Below, piece after piece: positions 25,318 to 33,402 of a DNA stretch of 64,000 nt. Every line of letters starts with the position of its first letter. Position 1 is the stretch's first letter. Source of the DNA: Cyclobacterium roseum (GTDB taxonomy: Bacteria > Bacteroidota > Bacteroidia > Cytophagales > Cyclobacteriaceae). The notes beneath the pieces are model-generated. The model was not told the origin of the DNA. It saw only the letters and a program-made list of their open reading frames with translations, and searched no databases. Location of the stretch: NCBI RefSeq assembly GCF_010119225.1, contig NZ_WNKF01000005.1, forward strand, positions 62,001-126,000, written 5' to 3'. The translations under genes were made by a program, and so were the position numbers.

Positions 25318-27126
25318 ATGCAGAGTATCCGTAATATTGCGATCATCGCACACGTTGACCATGGAAAAACGACCCTGGTAGACAAAATCATCCACATCTC
25401 TAAAATCTTCCGGGAAAACCAACAGTTTGAAGACTTGATCCTTGATAGCAACGATTTGGAGCGTGAGAGAGGCATTACCATTCTTTCTAAGAATGTTTCG
25501 GTAAGGTACAAAGACACTAAGATAAATATCATTGACACTCCTGGCCACGCCGACTTTGGTGGGGAAGTGGAAAGGGTGTTGAAAATGGCCGACGGGGTTA
25601 TCCTGTTGGTGGATGCCTTTGAAGGGCCCATGCCCCAGACCCGGTTTGTTCTTGGCAAAGCGCTTGAACTGGGGTTAACCCCCATTGTGGTAGTTAACAA
25701 AGTCGATAAAGAAAATTGCAGACCTGATGAGGTTCAGGAGGCTGTGTTCGAACTGATGTTCAATTTGGATGCCACAGAAGAACAGCTTGAGTTCCAAACC
25801 TTATATGGATCCGCTAAAAATAACTGGATGGGCCCGGATTGGAAAAATCCAACGGACAGCATTATCCCCCTGTTGGATGCCATCGTAGAGCACATCCCGG
25901 AACCAAAAATCGATGAGGGCACTACTCAGATGCAGATCACCTCATTGGACTATTCTAATTTTGTCGGCAGGATTGCCATTGGCAGGGTAAAAAGAGGCAC
26001 GATTAAAGAAGGTGCCCAATATGCCCTTTGCAAGGCTGATGGGAGCACCAAACGCGTAAAAGTTAAAGAGCTGGAGGTATTTGAAGGGCTGGGAAAAGTG
26101 AAAACCCAGGAGGTTCAGGCCGGGGATATCTGTGCGATAACCGGTGTGGAAGGTTTTGACATTGGTGACACCATTGCCAATCTTGAAAATCCAGAGCCCT
26201 TGCCGCGGATTTCCATAGATGAGCCGACCATGAACATGCTTTTTACCATCAATAACTCCCCGTTTTTTGGTAAAGAGGGTAAATTTGTCACCTCTCGCCA
26301 TCTCCGGGAAAGGTTGATGAAGGAAACGGAAAAAAACCTTGCCCTTAAAGTAGAATCTACCGACAGTGAGGATAAATTCCTGGTATATGGAAGAGGTATT
26401 CTCCACTTGTCGGTATTGATAGAGACGATGAGGCGGGAAGGCTATGAACTTCAGGTAGGGCAGCCTCAGGTTATTATTAAAACGATAGATGGGGTCAAAC
26501 ACGAACCGATTGAAACCCTGTATGTAGACGTTCCCGATGTCAGTGCCGGTAAGGTGATCGAACTGGCTACCCAACGGAAAGGCGAATTGCTGGTCATGGA
26601 GCCGAAAGGGGATTTGCAGCATCTGGAATTTAAAATTCCTTCCAGGGGATTGATCGGCCTCAGGAATAATGTCCTCACTGCTACGCAGGGCGAGGCCATT
26701 ATGAATCACCGTTTTTCTGCCTATGAGCCTTTTAAAGGAACTATTCCCGGACGGATAAACGGCTCGCTTATCTCTATGGATGCCGGACAATGTACGGCTT
26801 ATGCCATTGATAAACTTCAGGACAGGGGCACGTTTTTTGTGGACCCCGGCGAAGAACTGTACACCGGTCAGGTAATTGGTGAGCACTCCAGAGACAACGA
26901 CATTGTCGTGAATGTTCAAAAAGGAAAACAGTTGACCAACATGAGGGCTTCCGGTTCGGATACCAATACGAAAATTGCTCCTGCAAGGAAATTTTCGTTG
27001 GAGGAATCCATGGAATACATTCAGAAGGACGAGTACCTGGAAATTACACCTAAAAGTATCCGGATGCGAAAAATCCACTTGGATGAAAACGAACGGAGTA
27101 AAGCTTCTAAAATGCAAAATGCATAA
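25318..27126 (+). CDS. typA: Translational GTPase TypA/BipA
   Basis: A 602-residue ribosome-associated GTPase. The G domain shows G1 IAHVDHGKTTLVDKI, G2 ERGITILSKNV, G3 DTPGHADFGGEVER and G4 VVNKVDKENC. Domain II, the EF-G-like domains III and V, and the BipA-specific C-terminal domain follow (SRGLIGLRNNVLTATQGEA, AYAIDKLQDRGTFFVDPGE). Length equals the family norm (about 600). It helps 50S assembly and growth under stress, especially cold. It is monocistronic: a promoter-like element lies in front and a strong terminator behind. Confidence 0.97.
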   Translation: MQSIRNIAIIAHVDHGKTTLVDKIIHISKIFRENQQFEDLILDSNDLERERGITILSKNVSVRYKDTKINIIDTPGHADFGGEVERVLKMADGVILLVDAFEGPMPQTRFVLGKALELGLTPIVVVNKVDKENCRPDEVQEAVFELMFNLDATEEQLEFQTLYGSAKNNWMGPDWKNPTDSIIPLLDAIVEHIPEPKIDEGTTQMQITSLDYSNFVGRIAIGRVKRGTIKEGAQYALCKADGSTKRVKVKELEVFEGLGKVKTQEVQAGDICAITGVEGFDIGDTIANLENPEPLPRISIDEPTMNMLFTINNSPFFGKEGKFVTSRHLRERLMKETEKNLALKVESTDSEDKFLVYGRGILHLSVLIETMRREGYELQVGQPQVIIKTIDGVKHEPIETLYVDVPDVSAGKVIELATQRKGELLVMEPKGDLQHLEFKIPSRGLIGLRNNVLTATQGEAIMNHRFSAYEPFKGTIPGRINGSLISMDAGQCTAYAIDKLQDRGTFFVDPGEELYTGQVIGEHSRDNDIVVNVQKGKQLTNMRASGSDTNTKIAPARKFSLEESMEYIQKDEYLEITPKSIRMRKIHLDENERSKASKMQNA

Positions 27127-27136
27127 GCAAGTAATG

Positions 27137-27168
27137 AAAGGATGGATATTTTCCATCCTTTTTTTTAT
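27137..27168 (+). terminator. Intrinsic terminator of typA
   Basis: AAAGGATGGA (27137-27146) pairs with TCCATCCTTT (27152-27161) around a five-base loop, followed by a T-run. It ends 10-40 bases after the typA stop codon. Confidence 0.88.
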
Positions 27169-27287
27169 GTGATGGTATTAGATTGCGCTTATTTCTTTAT
27201 TTTTATATCCCAATCCAAGTCGGTTCAGGTAGCACAGCTTTCGGCTGTCTTTTAATTGATTCACTGAATTAAAATGAGAACATACCT

Positions 27288-28262
27288 ATGAAAAAAATTG
27301 CAGTTTTTACCTCAGGAGGAGATTCTCCCGGAATGAATGCCTGCGTTCGGGCAGTGGTCAGAACAGGCATTTACCACCACCTGGATGTATATAGCATCAT
27401 GTATGGTTATGATGGGATGATCAAGGGGAATATCAAAAAGATGCAATCTCATTCAGTCAGCAATATTCTCCAAAGAGGAGGTACCATCCTGAAATCAGCC
27501 CGAAGTACTGAGTTCAGATCAAAAGAAGGAAGGCAAAAAGCATTCGAAGAGCTTAAAAAACACGGAATTGATGGCCTGGTAGCTGTCGGTGGGGATGGTA
27601 CATTTACCGGAGCCAAAATTTTCTTTGAAGAATTCGGTATTCCCACGGTTGGTTGTCCGGGAACCATTGATAATGACATTTTCGGTACGGATTATACGAT
27701 TGGCTTTGATACCGCGGTAAATACTGCCTTGGAAGCCATCGACAAAATCAGGGATACCGCTGCTGCTCACGATCGGATTTTCTTTATAGAAGTAATGGGG
27801 AGAGACAGCGGGTATATCGCTATCGAATGTGGTATTGGCGGAGGGGCGGAATTGGTCATGGTACCTGAAACCACCACTACCATCCATGATGTGGTGAAAT
27901 CCCTGAAAGGGCTCCGGAAATCCAAAACATCCAGTATCGTTGTAGTAGCCGAAGGAGACGAAGAAGGGGGAGCTGCGGATATCATGGAAAAAGTAAAATC
28001 CGAATTCAAAGGAGAGGACAAAGAATTTAAAGTAACCACTTTAGGGCATATACAGCGGGGCGGTAGTCCGACGGCCAAAGACCGGATCCTGGGAAGTCGA
28101 AGCGGAATGGCTGCCGTGGAAGGACTCATCAATGGAAAATCTAACTGTATGGCCGGAATCATTAACGATCAGGTAGTCTACACACCCTTTGAAGAGTGTA
28201 TTACAAAAAGCAAACCGCTAAAAGAAGAGTACCTGAGACTTCAGGAGCTATTAAGCATTTAA
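27288..28262 (+). CDS. pfkA: 6-phosphofructokinase
   Basis: A 324-residue ATP-dependent phosphofructokinase of glycolysis. Visible motifs: FTSGGDSPGMNACVRAVVR (ATP loop), GGDGTFTGAKIF, the catalytic loop GCPGTIDNDIFGTDYTIGFD with the base Asp in TIDND, and EVMGRDSGYIAIE for fructose-6-phosphate binding. Gly after GGDG favours ATP over pyrophosphate. Length is standard (about 320). A small hairpin (ACAGC 27234-27238, GCTGT 27244-27248, then CTTTT) sits in the leader and may be a weak attenuator. The short membrane protein gene follows with one base between. Confidence 0.97.
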   Translation: MKKIAVFTSGGDSPGMNACVRAVVRTGIYHHLDVYSIMYGYDGMIKGNIKKMQSHSVSNILQRGGTILKSARSTEFRSKEGRQKAFEELKKHGIDGLVAVGGDGTFTGAKIFFEEFGIPTVGCPGTIDNDIFGTDYTIGFDTAVNTALEAIDKIRDTAAAHDRIFFIEVMGRDSGYIAIECGIGGGAELVMVPETTTTIHDVVKSLKGLRKSKTSSIVVVAEGDEEGGAADIMEKVKSEFKGEDKEFKVTTLGHIQRGGSPTAKDRILGSRSGMAAVEGLINGKSNCMAGIINDQVVYTPFEECITKSKPLKEEYLRLQELLSI

Positions 28263-28263
28263 T

Positions 28264-28629
28264 ATGGGATTTGTTCCGATTTTCATTACGCTGGGAGGGT
28301 TCATCTTTTTATTTGTGTTGCTCGTTCACCAAAACATGCGGCAAAAAAAAAGCACCTTTTTGTCAGCCTGGCAGGACCTGGAAGTTCAAATCCAACAACA
28401 TCCGGACACAGCCGCTGGTAAATTGGATACGGGCGACCTGGAAGCGGCGGAAAAGGCCTACCGCTCCCTTCAGAAATCTATTCCTTCAGATGCCGAACGA
28501 ACAGCGGATGCTAAAAAGATCAATAAATTGCTTATACGCTCGAAAAGAGCCCGGTATGAATACAATAATCTGGTTCGCATGAAACCTTATTCGTTCGTAG
28601 CCAAGCTTTTTGGTCACCGCCCTCTCTGA
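28264..28629 (+). CDS. Small membrane protein with LemA-like C-terminus
   Basis: A 121-residue protein with one N-terminal helix (GFVPIFITLGGFIFLFVLLVHQ) and a cytoplasmic helical part. The C-terminal stretch ARYEYNNLVRMKPYSFVAKL recalls the LemA family ending (fNxxVxxyPsnliA..fGF), and the helix after the membrane segment (WQDLEVQIQQHPD) fits too. It is shorter than LemA (about 180), so the assignment is tentative. It starts one base after the pfkA stop and overlaps the convergent miaA gene by 16 bases. Confidence 0.7.
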   Translation: MGFVPIFITLGGFIFLFVLLVHQNMRQKKSTFLSAWQDLEVQIQQHPDTAAGKLDTGDLEAAEKAYRSLQKSIPSDAERTADAKKINKLLIRSKRARYEYNNLVRMKPYSFVAKLFGHRPL

Positions 28630-29528
28630 TTCGAAATCCATTCTAAGATTTGGTTCCAATCCTCTGGATGAAACCAGGCATAATCCAAATCTCTCCTAAA
28701 CCAAGTCAATTGCCTCTTGGCATACCTCCTCGAGTTTCTTTTTAATAATCGGATGGCTTCCTGTTTATCGTAGGATCCCTCCAGGTAACCAAAAATTTCT
28801 TTATATCCTACCGTTTGCAGGGCATTAAGCTGCCGGAACGGGAAGAGACGGGTTGCCTCTTCAAAAAGACCATTGCGAATCATATCCTCCATCCGGCTGT
28901 CAATTCGATGGTAAAGCTCCTCCCGCTCCCGGTTTAAGGCTACTTTTATCGTCCGAAACGGCCTGGTTTTCTTTCGCTTCTGTCTAAAACTACTAAAGGT
29001 CCTGCCGGTGCCCAGACAGACCTCCAGTGCACGGATTAAGCGATGGGGATTGTTTCGATCTACGGTCTGATAGTATGCCGGGTCCAGCTTTTCCAATCGT
29101 TGCTGTAGCATCGAAAGCCCCTGGGATTGAAAGTCTCGGTTTAATTGCTCCCGAATATCGGAGGGTATTTCAGGCATCTCATCAAGCCCCTCCACTACTG
29201 CATCAATGTATAATCCGGAGCCACCGGTAAGGATCAACAGCTCTTTTTCAGCAAACAGTTTGGTCAGTAGGCAAAGTGCTTCCTCCTCAAATGCGCGCAC
29301 ATCATAGGGCTCATGGATGGATTTATTTCCAATGAAATAATGTGGTGCTTTTTCCAGGGAATCGCGGTCTGGCTTGGCTGTACCTGCATTCATTTCCCGA
29401 AAAAATTGTCTACTATCCGAGGAAATGATAGCAGTATTAAATTTTTTGGCTAAATTTATGCACAAATCAGTTTTGCCTACTGCAGTTGGACCTGCGATGA
29501 CCAAAAGTATTTTATTCAAGGAAGTCAC
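28614..29528 (-). CDS. miaA: tRNA dimethylallyltransferase
   Basis: A 304-residue enzyme that adds a dimethylallyl group to N6 of A37 in tRNAs reading UNN codons. Motifs: P-loop VIAGPTAVGKTDLCINLA, the substrate Asp and RNA-contact stretch IISSDSRQFFREMNAGTAKP, LILTGGSGLYIDAVVEG, and NALQTVGYKEIFGYLEG. The C-terminal segment RRYAKRQLTWFRRD is diagnostic. Length is standard. Its 3' end overlaps the small membrane protein gene by 16 bases, and it is divergent from the response regulator operon. Confidence 0.96.
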   Translation of the reverse strand: MTSLNKILLVIAGPTAVGKTDLCINLAKKFNTAIISSDSRQFFREMNAGTAKPDRDSLEKAPHYFIGNKSIHEPYDVRAFEEEALCLLTKLFAEKELLILTGGSGLYIDAVVEGLDEMPEIPSDIREQLNRDFQSQGLSMLQQRLEKLDPAYYQTVDRNNPHRLIRALEVCLGTGRTFSSFRQKRKKTRPFRTIKVALNREREELYHRIDSRMEDMIRNGLFEEATRLFPFRQLNALQTVGYKEIFGYLEGSYDKQEAIRLLKRNSRRYAKRQLTWFRRDLDYAWFHPEDWNQILEWISNQRGR

Positions 29529-29575
29529 TATTTGTCAGACCTAAACGAGAATCCCGAAGTTAAGGAATTTCAACC

Positions 29576-30334
29576 ATGAAAAACAAAAAAGTCCTGATCG
29601 TAGACGACAATGCACTGAACCGCAGGGTTTTTGAAAACGTAATCGGACATAACTATTTTTTTGATTCGGCTTCTGATGGCATAGAAGCCATCGAGATGCT
29701 AAAAAATAATAGGTACGACATTGTCCTGATGGACATTCAAATGCCCAAGCTGGACGGTATTTCCTGCCTGAAAATTATCAGGGAAGAGGAAATTACCGAT
29801 ATTCCGGTGATCGCCATTTCCGCTTACTCCAACCAGGGCGACCGGGATTATTTTTTATCTACCGGGTTTGATGATTTCATCGCTAAACCCGTCAAGCCCA
29901 AAGATCTACTGGAAACGATCCATTTTCACTTGCAGCCGGGAGTTAGAAGAGCCGGAATTACTGGCGTGGAAGCTGATGAAGGCTCGGACTTTAACGAAGG
30001 GGTAATTGTGCAATTACTTAAATACCACACCATAGATAACATCAAAGCGGTGTACCATGATTTTCTGGACGAGGCGGAAAACCTCACCCAAGAGATTCGA
30101 ATATTGGTAGATTTGGGAAAATTTGATGAAATTGGGGAGAAACTTCATATTTTAAAGGGAAATTCCGGTACTTTAGGGGTTTTGGTGATTTACAATGCTT
30201 CGGCAGGGTTTGAGAAAAAAATCAAACAGTCCAACCTAAAAGACCTGGAAGAAGACCTGGAAAATTTGGAATCGGGGCTAAAAACCTACCAAAAAATAAT
30301 TGAGAACGATAAAATTTTTGCGAAATATGAGTGA
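29576..30334 (+). CDS. Response regulator fused to an Hpt domain
   Basis: A 252-residue two-domain signalling protein. The receiver (1-120) has acidic D10-D11, the phospho-acceptor D53 (VLMDIQMPKLDG) and K104 (IAKPVKP). The C-terminal part (about 140-250) looks like a histidine phosphotransfer domain, with the likely phospho-His H191 in KLHILKGNSGTLG. It has no DNA-binding domain. It could pass a phosphoryl group between a kinase and the next receiver. Its stop overlaps the start of the second receiver gene by 8 bases. No histidine kinase gene is in the window's vicinity. Confidence 0.88.
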   Translation: MKNKKVLIVDDNALNRRVFENVIGHNYFFDSASDGIEAIEMLKNNRYDIVLMDIQMPKLDGISCLKIIREEEITDIPVIAISAYSNQGDRDYFLSTGFDDFIAKPVKPKDLLETIHFHLQPGVRRAGITGVEADEGSDFNEGVIVQLLKYHTIDNIKAVYHDFLDEAENLTQEIRILVDLGKFDEIGEKLHILKGNSGTLGVLVIYNASAGFEKKIKQSNLKDLEEDLENLESGLKTYQKIIENDKIFAKYE

Positions 30335-30707
30335 ACCCAAAAAAGTATTAGTGGCGGAAGACAGCTCAGTGATTATTAACTTAACGAAGAATGTGCTGTT
30401 ATTTGAAAACTTTCATATCACGGCTGTGAAGAATGGGCAACAGGTTTTAGACAAGTTGGGCAAAGAAGATTTTGATCTGATTCTGATGGATATCAACATG
30501 CCAGTGATGGATGGAATTGCCTGTACCAAAGCGATCCGCCAGCTTTCTGATCCCGCCAAATCCGAAATTCCCATCATTGCCATTACCGGGAATTACAAGA
30601 ATTTCACCTTGGACGACTTCAAGAAGGCAGGGCTGAACGATTATGTTCAAAAGCCCCTGGATTATGACCTGTTACTGGCTACGGTAAAGAAGCATATTTA
30701 CAAGTAA
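30327..30707 (+). CDS. Single-domain response regulator
   Basis: A 126-residue receiver-only protein. It has E11-D12 in LVAEDSSV, phospho-acceptor D55 (LILMDINMPVMDG) and the conserved Lys in YVQKPLDYD. There is no output domain, so it acts through protein contact or as a phosphate carrier. ATG 30327 is used because the upstream extension would lie inside the previous gene. The overlap with the receiver-Hpt gene suggests the two proteins are made together and may be phosphorelay partners. Confidence 0.9.
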   Translation: MSEPKKVLVAEDSSVIINLTKNVLLFENFHITAVKNGQQVLDKLGKEDFDLILMDINMPVMDGIACTKAIRQLSDPAKSEIPIIAITGNYKNFTLDDFKKAGLNDYVQKPLDYDLLLATVKKHIYK

Positions 30708-30708
30708 C

Positions 30709-30987
30709 ATGTACATTAAGTATACCAAAGGCTATCTGGACAAACTGGAAGATATTTTTGCTGCCTCGGATTACCACCTGCGGTATGAGAAAGGTAATTT
30801 CAAATCCGGTTACTGCATTTTGAAGGATACTAAAATCGTGATTATCAACAAGTATTTCACGATGGAAGGCAAAATCAATGCATTGCTAGATATCCTGAAG
30901 ACGCTTGATTTCAATCCCAGTAGCTTTCCCAATCAAAAACAGCAGGATTTTCTTACCGAACTTAAACAAACCGAGCTGAAACTTTGA
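30709..30987 (+). CDS. Hypothetical protein, 92 residues
   Basis: A small soluble protein (MYIKYTKGYLDKLEDIFAAS) with no recognised domain. It has a mixed alpha/beta pattern: an amphipathic start, strands GNFKSGYCILKDTKIVIINK, and helices (GKINALLDILKTL; PNQKQQDFLTELKQTELKL). It begins one base after the receiver stop and overlaps the TTG start of the hydrolase gene. It sits inside a tight operon, which supports it being real. Confidence 0.75.
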   Translation: MYIKYTKGYLDKLEDIFAASDYHLRYEKGNFKSGYCILKDTKIVIINKYFTMEGKINALLDILKTLDFNPSSFPNQKQQDFLTELKQTELKL

Positions 30988-31745
30988 AAATCACCTTTTT
31001 AGGAACCGGAACATCTCAGGGCGTACCCGTCATCGGTTGCAATTGTGAAGTCTGCCAGTCCCTGGATTTTCGTGACAAACGTACCAGAACATCCCTTCAC
31101 CTGGAGCATGAGGGAAAGAGTATCGTCATCGATACGGGGCCGGATTTCCGAATGCAGATGCTCCGGGAATCCATCAATCGGCTGGATGCGGTGGTATATA
31201 CCCACGAACATAAAGACCATACCGCAGGCCTGGATGATATCCGGCCTTTTAATTTCATGCAGCAAACGGACATTCCTCTCTTTGGAACGCCCCAGGTACT
31301 CGACCAAATCAAAACGGAATTTTCGTACATTTTCTCGGCCAACAAATACCCGGGCATCCCCCGGGTACTGATCAATGAAATCGGTAATCAGCCCTTTGAT
31401 GTGTTAGGGATGCCCTTTAGTCCCATTCAGGTGATGCATCACAAATTACCCGTTTTGGGTTTTAGAATAAAGGACTTTACCTACATTACCGATGCCAACT
31501 ATATTGCTCCGGAGGAAATCGAAAAAATAAAAGGAACGCGAATCCTTGTGGTGAATGCGCTTCAAATCAAACCACACATCTCTCATTTCACCCTGGATGA
31601 AGCCCTGGCGTTCATCGATGAAATCGGACCTGGAATGGCCTACCTGACACATACCAGCCATCGGATGGGTATGCATCAGCGGGTTCAGGAGCACTTACCG
31701 GAGAATGTAGAATTGGCATTTGACGGGTTGAAAATCGAACTCTGA
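30984..31745 (+). CDS. Metallo-beta-lactamase-fold hydrolase (PhnP-like)
   Basis: A 253-residue hydrolase starting at TTG 30984, which overlaps the previous stop as TTGA. It has KITFLGTGTSQGVPVIGCNC (a Cys pair as in PhnP/RNase Z relatives), the metal motif YTHEHKDHTAGLDD (HxHxDH), TYITDANY for the bridging Asp, and a late His in LTHTSHRMG. PhnP-like members are phosphodiesterases on cyclic sugar phosphates; the substrate here is not known. The non-ATG start and overlap point to translational coupling with the 92-residue gene. Confidence 0.85.
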   Translation: MKITFLGTGTSQGVPVIGCNCEVCQSLDFRDKRTRTSLHLEHEGKSIVIDTGPDFRMQMLRESINRLDAVVYTHEHKDHTAGLDDIRPFNFMQQTDIPLFGTPQVLDQIKTEFSYIFSANKYPGIPRVLINEIGNQPFDVLGMPFSPIQVMHHKLPVLGFRIKDFTYITDANYIAPEEIEKIKGTRILVVNALQIKPHISHFTLDEALAFIDEIGPGMAYLTHTSHRMGMHQRVQEHLPENVELAFDGLKIEL

Positions 31746-31746
31746 C

Positions 31747-33312
31747 ATGCACCTGAACTACCATTTTTTCCGTTTTTTATGCCCGGCTTTGGAATCAAAA
31801 ATCAAGGGGGCCACCCTTGCCGCTTGCTTTTCGCAAAATAAGGAGGAATTGATAATGGAATTCTATCCCCCTGACAAGACACCCTTTTTTATCCGGGCCT
31901 TACTCCTGCCCTCGGCTACCTGCTTGAGTTTTCCCGAAGATTTCAGAAGAAGTAAAAAAAACAATGTGGACCTGTTTTCCGACCTTGTTCATCAAAAGGT
32001 ACGTCGGGTTTGTTTGTTGGCTTATGAACGGGCGTTTTACCTGGAATTCGAATCTGGCGTCCTGCTGCTTTTCAAGATGCATGGCAGCCGTTCAAATATC
32101 CTCCTTTTTCCATCCAAAGAAGGAAATCCCGAAAAATTATTCCGGAAAGACCTCCGAGAGGACCAGAATATAGCTATTGCAGAGCTGGAAAAACCCCTTT
32201 TACTCAATTGGGAACGATTTGTGGCAGTGGAAGGAAACGCTTCCCAGTTCCTTCCTACCCTTGGAAAACTCCCAAGAGCCTGGCTAAAAGCGCATGGTTA
32301 CCTGGATGCCGATCTGGAAGGGCGGTACCAGTTGATGCTTCAGGTACTGGACCTGTTGGATAGTCCCCTTTTTTCCATTTTCCAAGAGCAGGACCAGTAC
32401 CGGTTGACCTTACTCCCCTGCGAACAGGCACTGGAAACCTCAGCAGACCCGATAATCGCTGCCAACCTGTATTACCAGAAAGCAGTCGTCCGGCAGGCAT
32501 TTGAGCTGCAAAAAAACAGGCTCTTGCGTTCCCTGACAGACCAGCAACGAAAAACCGAAAACTACCTGCAAAAGACGCGGGAAAAATTGGCCGCCATGGA
32601 AGCTGATCCCGCTCCCAGTCAAATCGCCGATATTATCATGGCCAACCTGCATCAAATACCTTCTGGTGCTGAAAACGTAAATTTGTATGATTTCTATACG
32701 GATAAAACGATTGAAATAAATTTAAAACGAGGTCAAAGCCCCCAAAAACAGGCCGAGAATCTGTACCGAAAAAATAAAAATAAGAAAATAGAATTTGAGC
32801 AGGTACGCCAAAACCTTCTCGGAAAAGAACGTTTACTAAAAGTACTGGAATCAGAAAAAGCGGAATTAGAATCCGTTCAGGACTTTCGCAGCTTAAAAAA
32901 GTTTATGAAGACCGGAAACCGGACTTCCGAGACTACCAAACCAGAATCCTTGCCCTTCAAAAAGTTTGAACTATTGGGGTATGAGGTTTGGGTAGGCAAG
33001 TCTGCGCGCTCTAACGATGAATTGCTACGCAGGTATGTCTGGAAAGAAGACCTCTGGCTCCACGCTAAGGACGTGTCAGGATCCCATGTTATCATCAAGA
33101 ATCAGTCTGGCAAAACACTGCCGGGTCCGGTATTGGAAAAGGCGGCTTCTCTGGCCGCCTATTATTCCAAAAGCAAAACTTCCAGTCTTGCAGCGGTCAT
33201 GTACACACCCTGCAAGTATGTTCGGAAAGTCAAGGGCTCTCCTCCGGGTGCAGTAGCGGTCGATCGGGAAAAGGTCCTGATGGTTCGTCCTGAAGGACCC
33301 GGGGACTTGTAA
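31747..33312 (+). CDS. NFACT family protein (RqcH-like ribosome quality control factor)
   Basis: A 521-residue protein with an NFACT-N-like domain at the N-terminus, helix-hairpin-helix and coiled-coil regions (about 240-385; LRSLTDQQRKTENYLQKTR, FEQVRQNLLGKERLLKVLES), and a C-terminal NFACT-R domain with the motif DLWLHAKDVSGSHVIIKN and KYVRKVKGSPPGAV. RqcH binds obstructed 50S subunits with peptidyl-tRNA and recruits tRNA-Ala to add alanine tails. Bacteroidota members are shorter than the firmicute type. It begins one base after the hydrolase stop, ending a five-gene run. Confidence 0.88.
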   Translation: MHLNYHFFRFLCPALESKIKGATLAACFSQNKEELIMEFYPPDKTPFFIRALLLPSATCLSFPEDFRRSKKNNVDLFSDLVHQKVRRVCLLAYERAFYLEFESGVLLLFKMHGSRSNILLFPSKEGNPEKLFRKDLREDQNIAIAELEKPLLLNWERFVAVEGNASQFLPTLGKLPRAWLKAHGYLDADLEGRYQLMLQVLDLLDSPLFSIFQEQDQYRLTLLPCEQALETSADPIIAANLYYQKAVVRQAFELQKNRLLRSLTDQQRKTENYLQKTREKLAAMEADPAPSQIADIIMANLHQIPSGAENVNLYDFYTDKTIEINLKRGQSPQKQAENLYRKNKNKKIEFEQVRQNLLGKERLLKVLESEKAELESVQDFRSLKKFMKTGNRTSETTKPESLPFKKFELLGYEVWVGKSARSNDELLRRYVWKEDLWLHAKDVSGSHVIIKNQSGKTLPGPVLEKAASLAAYYSKSKTSSLAAVMYTPCKYVRKVKGSPPGAVAVDREKVLMVRPEGPGDL

Positions 33313-33319
33313 CTCCTGC

Positions 33320-33356
33320 AAAAAAAAGAACTGTTTGCGCAGGCACAAACAGTTCT
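33320..33356 (-). terminator. Terminator of pyk (minus strand)
   Basis: AGAACTGTTTG (33327-33337) pairs with CAAACAGTTCT (33346-33356) around an 8-base loop. The A8 run at 33320-33327 is a T-run on the minus strand, so it ends pyk transcripts. The plus strand has no T-run after the stem. Confidence 0.8.
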
Positions 33357-33402
33357 CTTAACTTTATACAAGGTAATTTTGACTGACAAGCCAGCCAACA
33401 AA

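Noticed and set aside
25942-27156. Long 404-codon open frame antisense to typA
   Set aside because: It lies wholly on the opposite strand of the conserved typA gene, has no recognisable domain and reads as a composition artefact.
27234-27252. Hairpin in the pfkA leader as a riboswitch or attenuator
   Set aside because: A stem of only five pairs with few T residues; too weak to call as a separate regulatory element.
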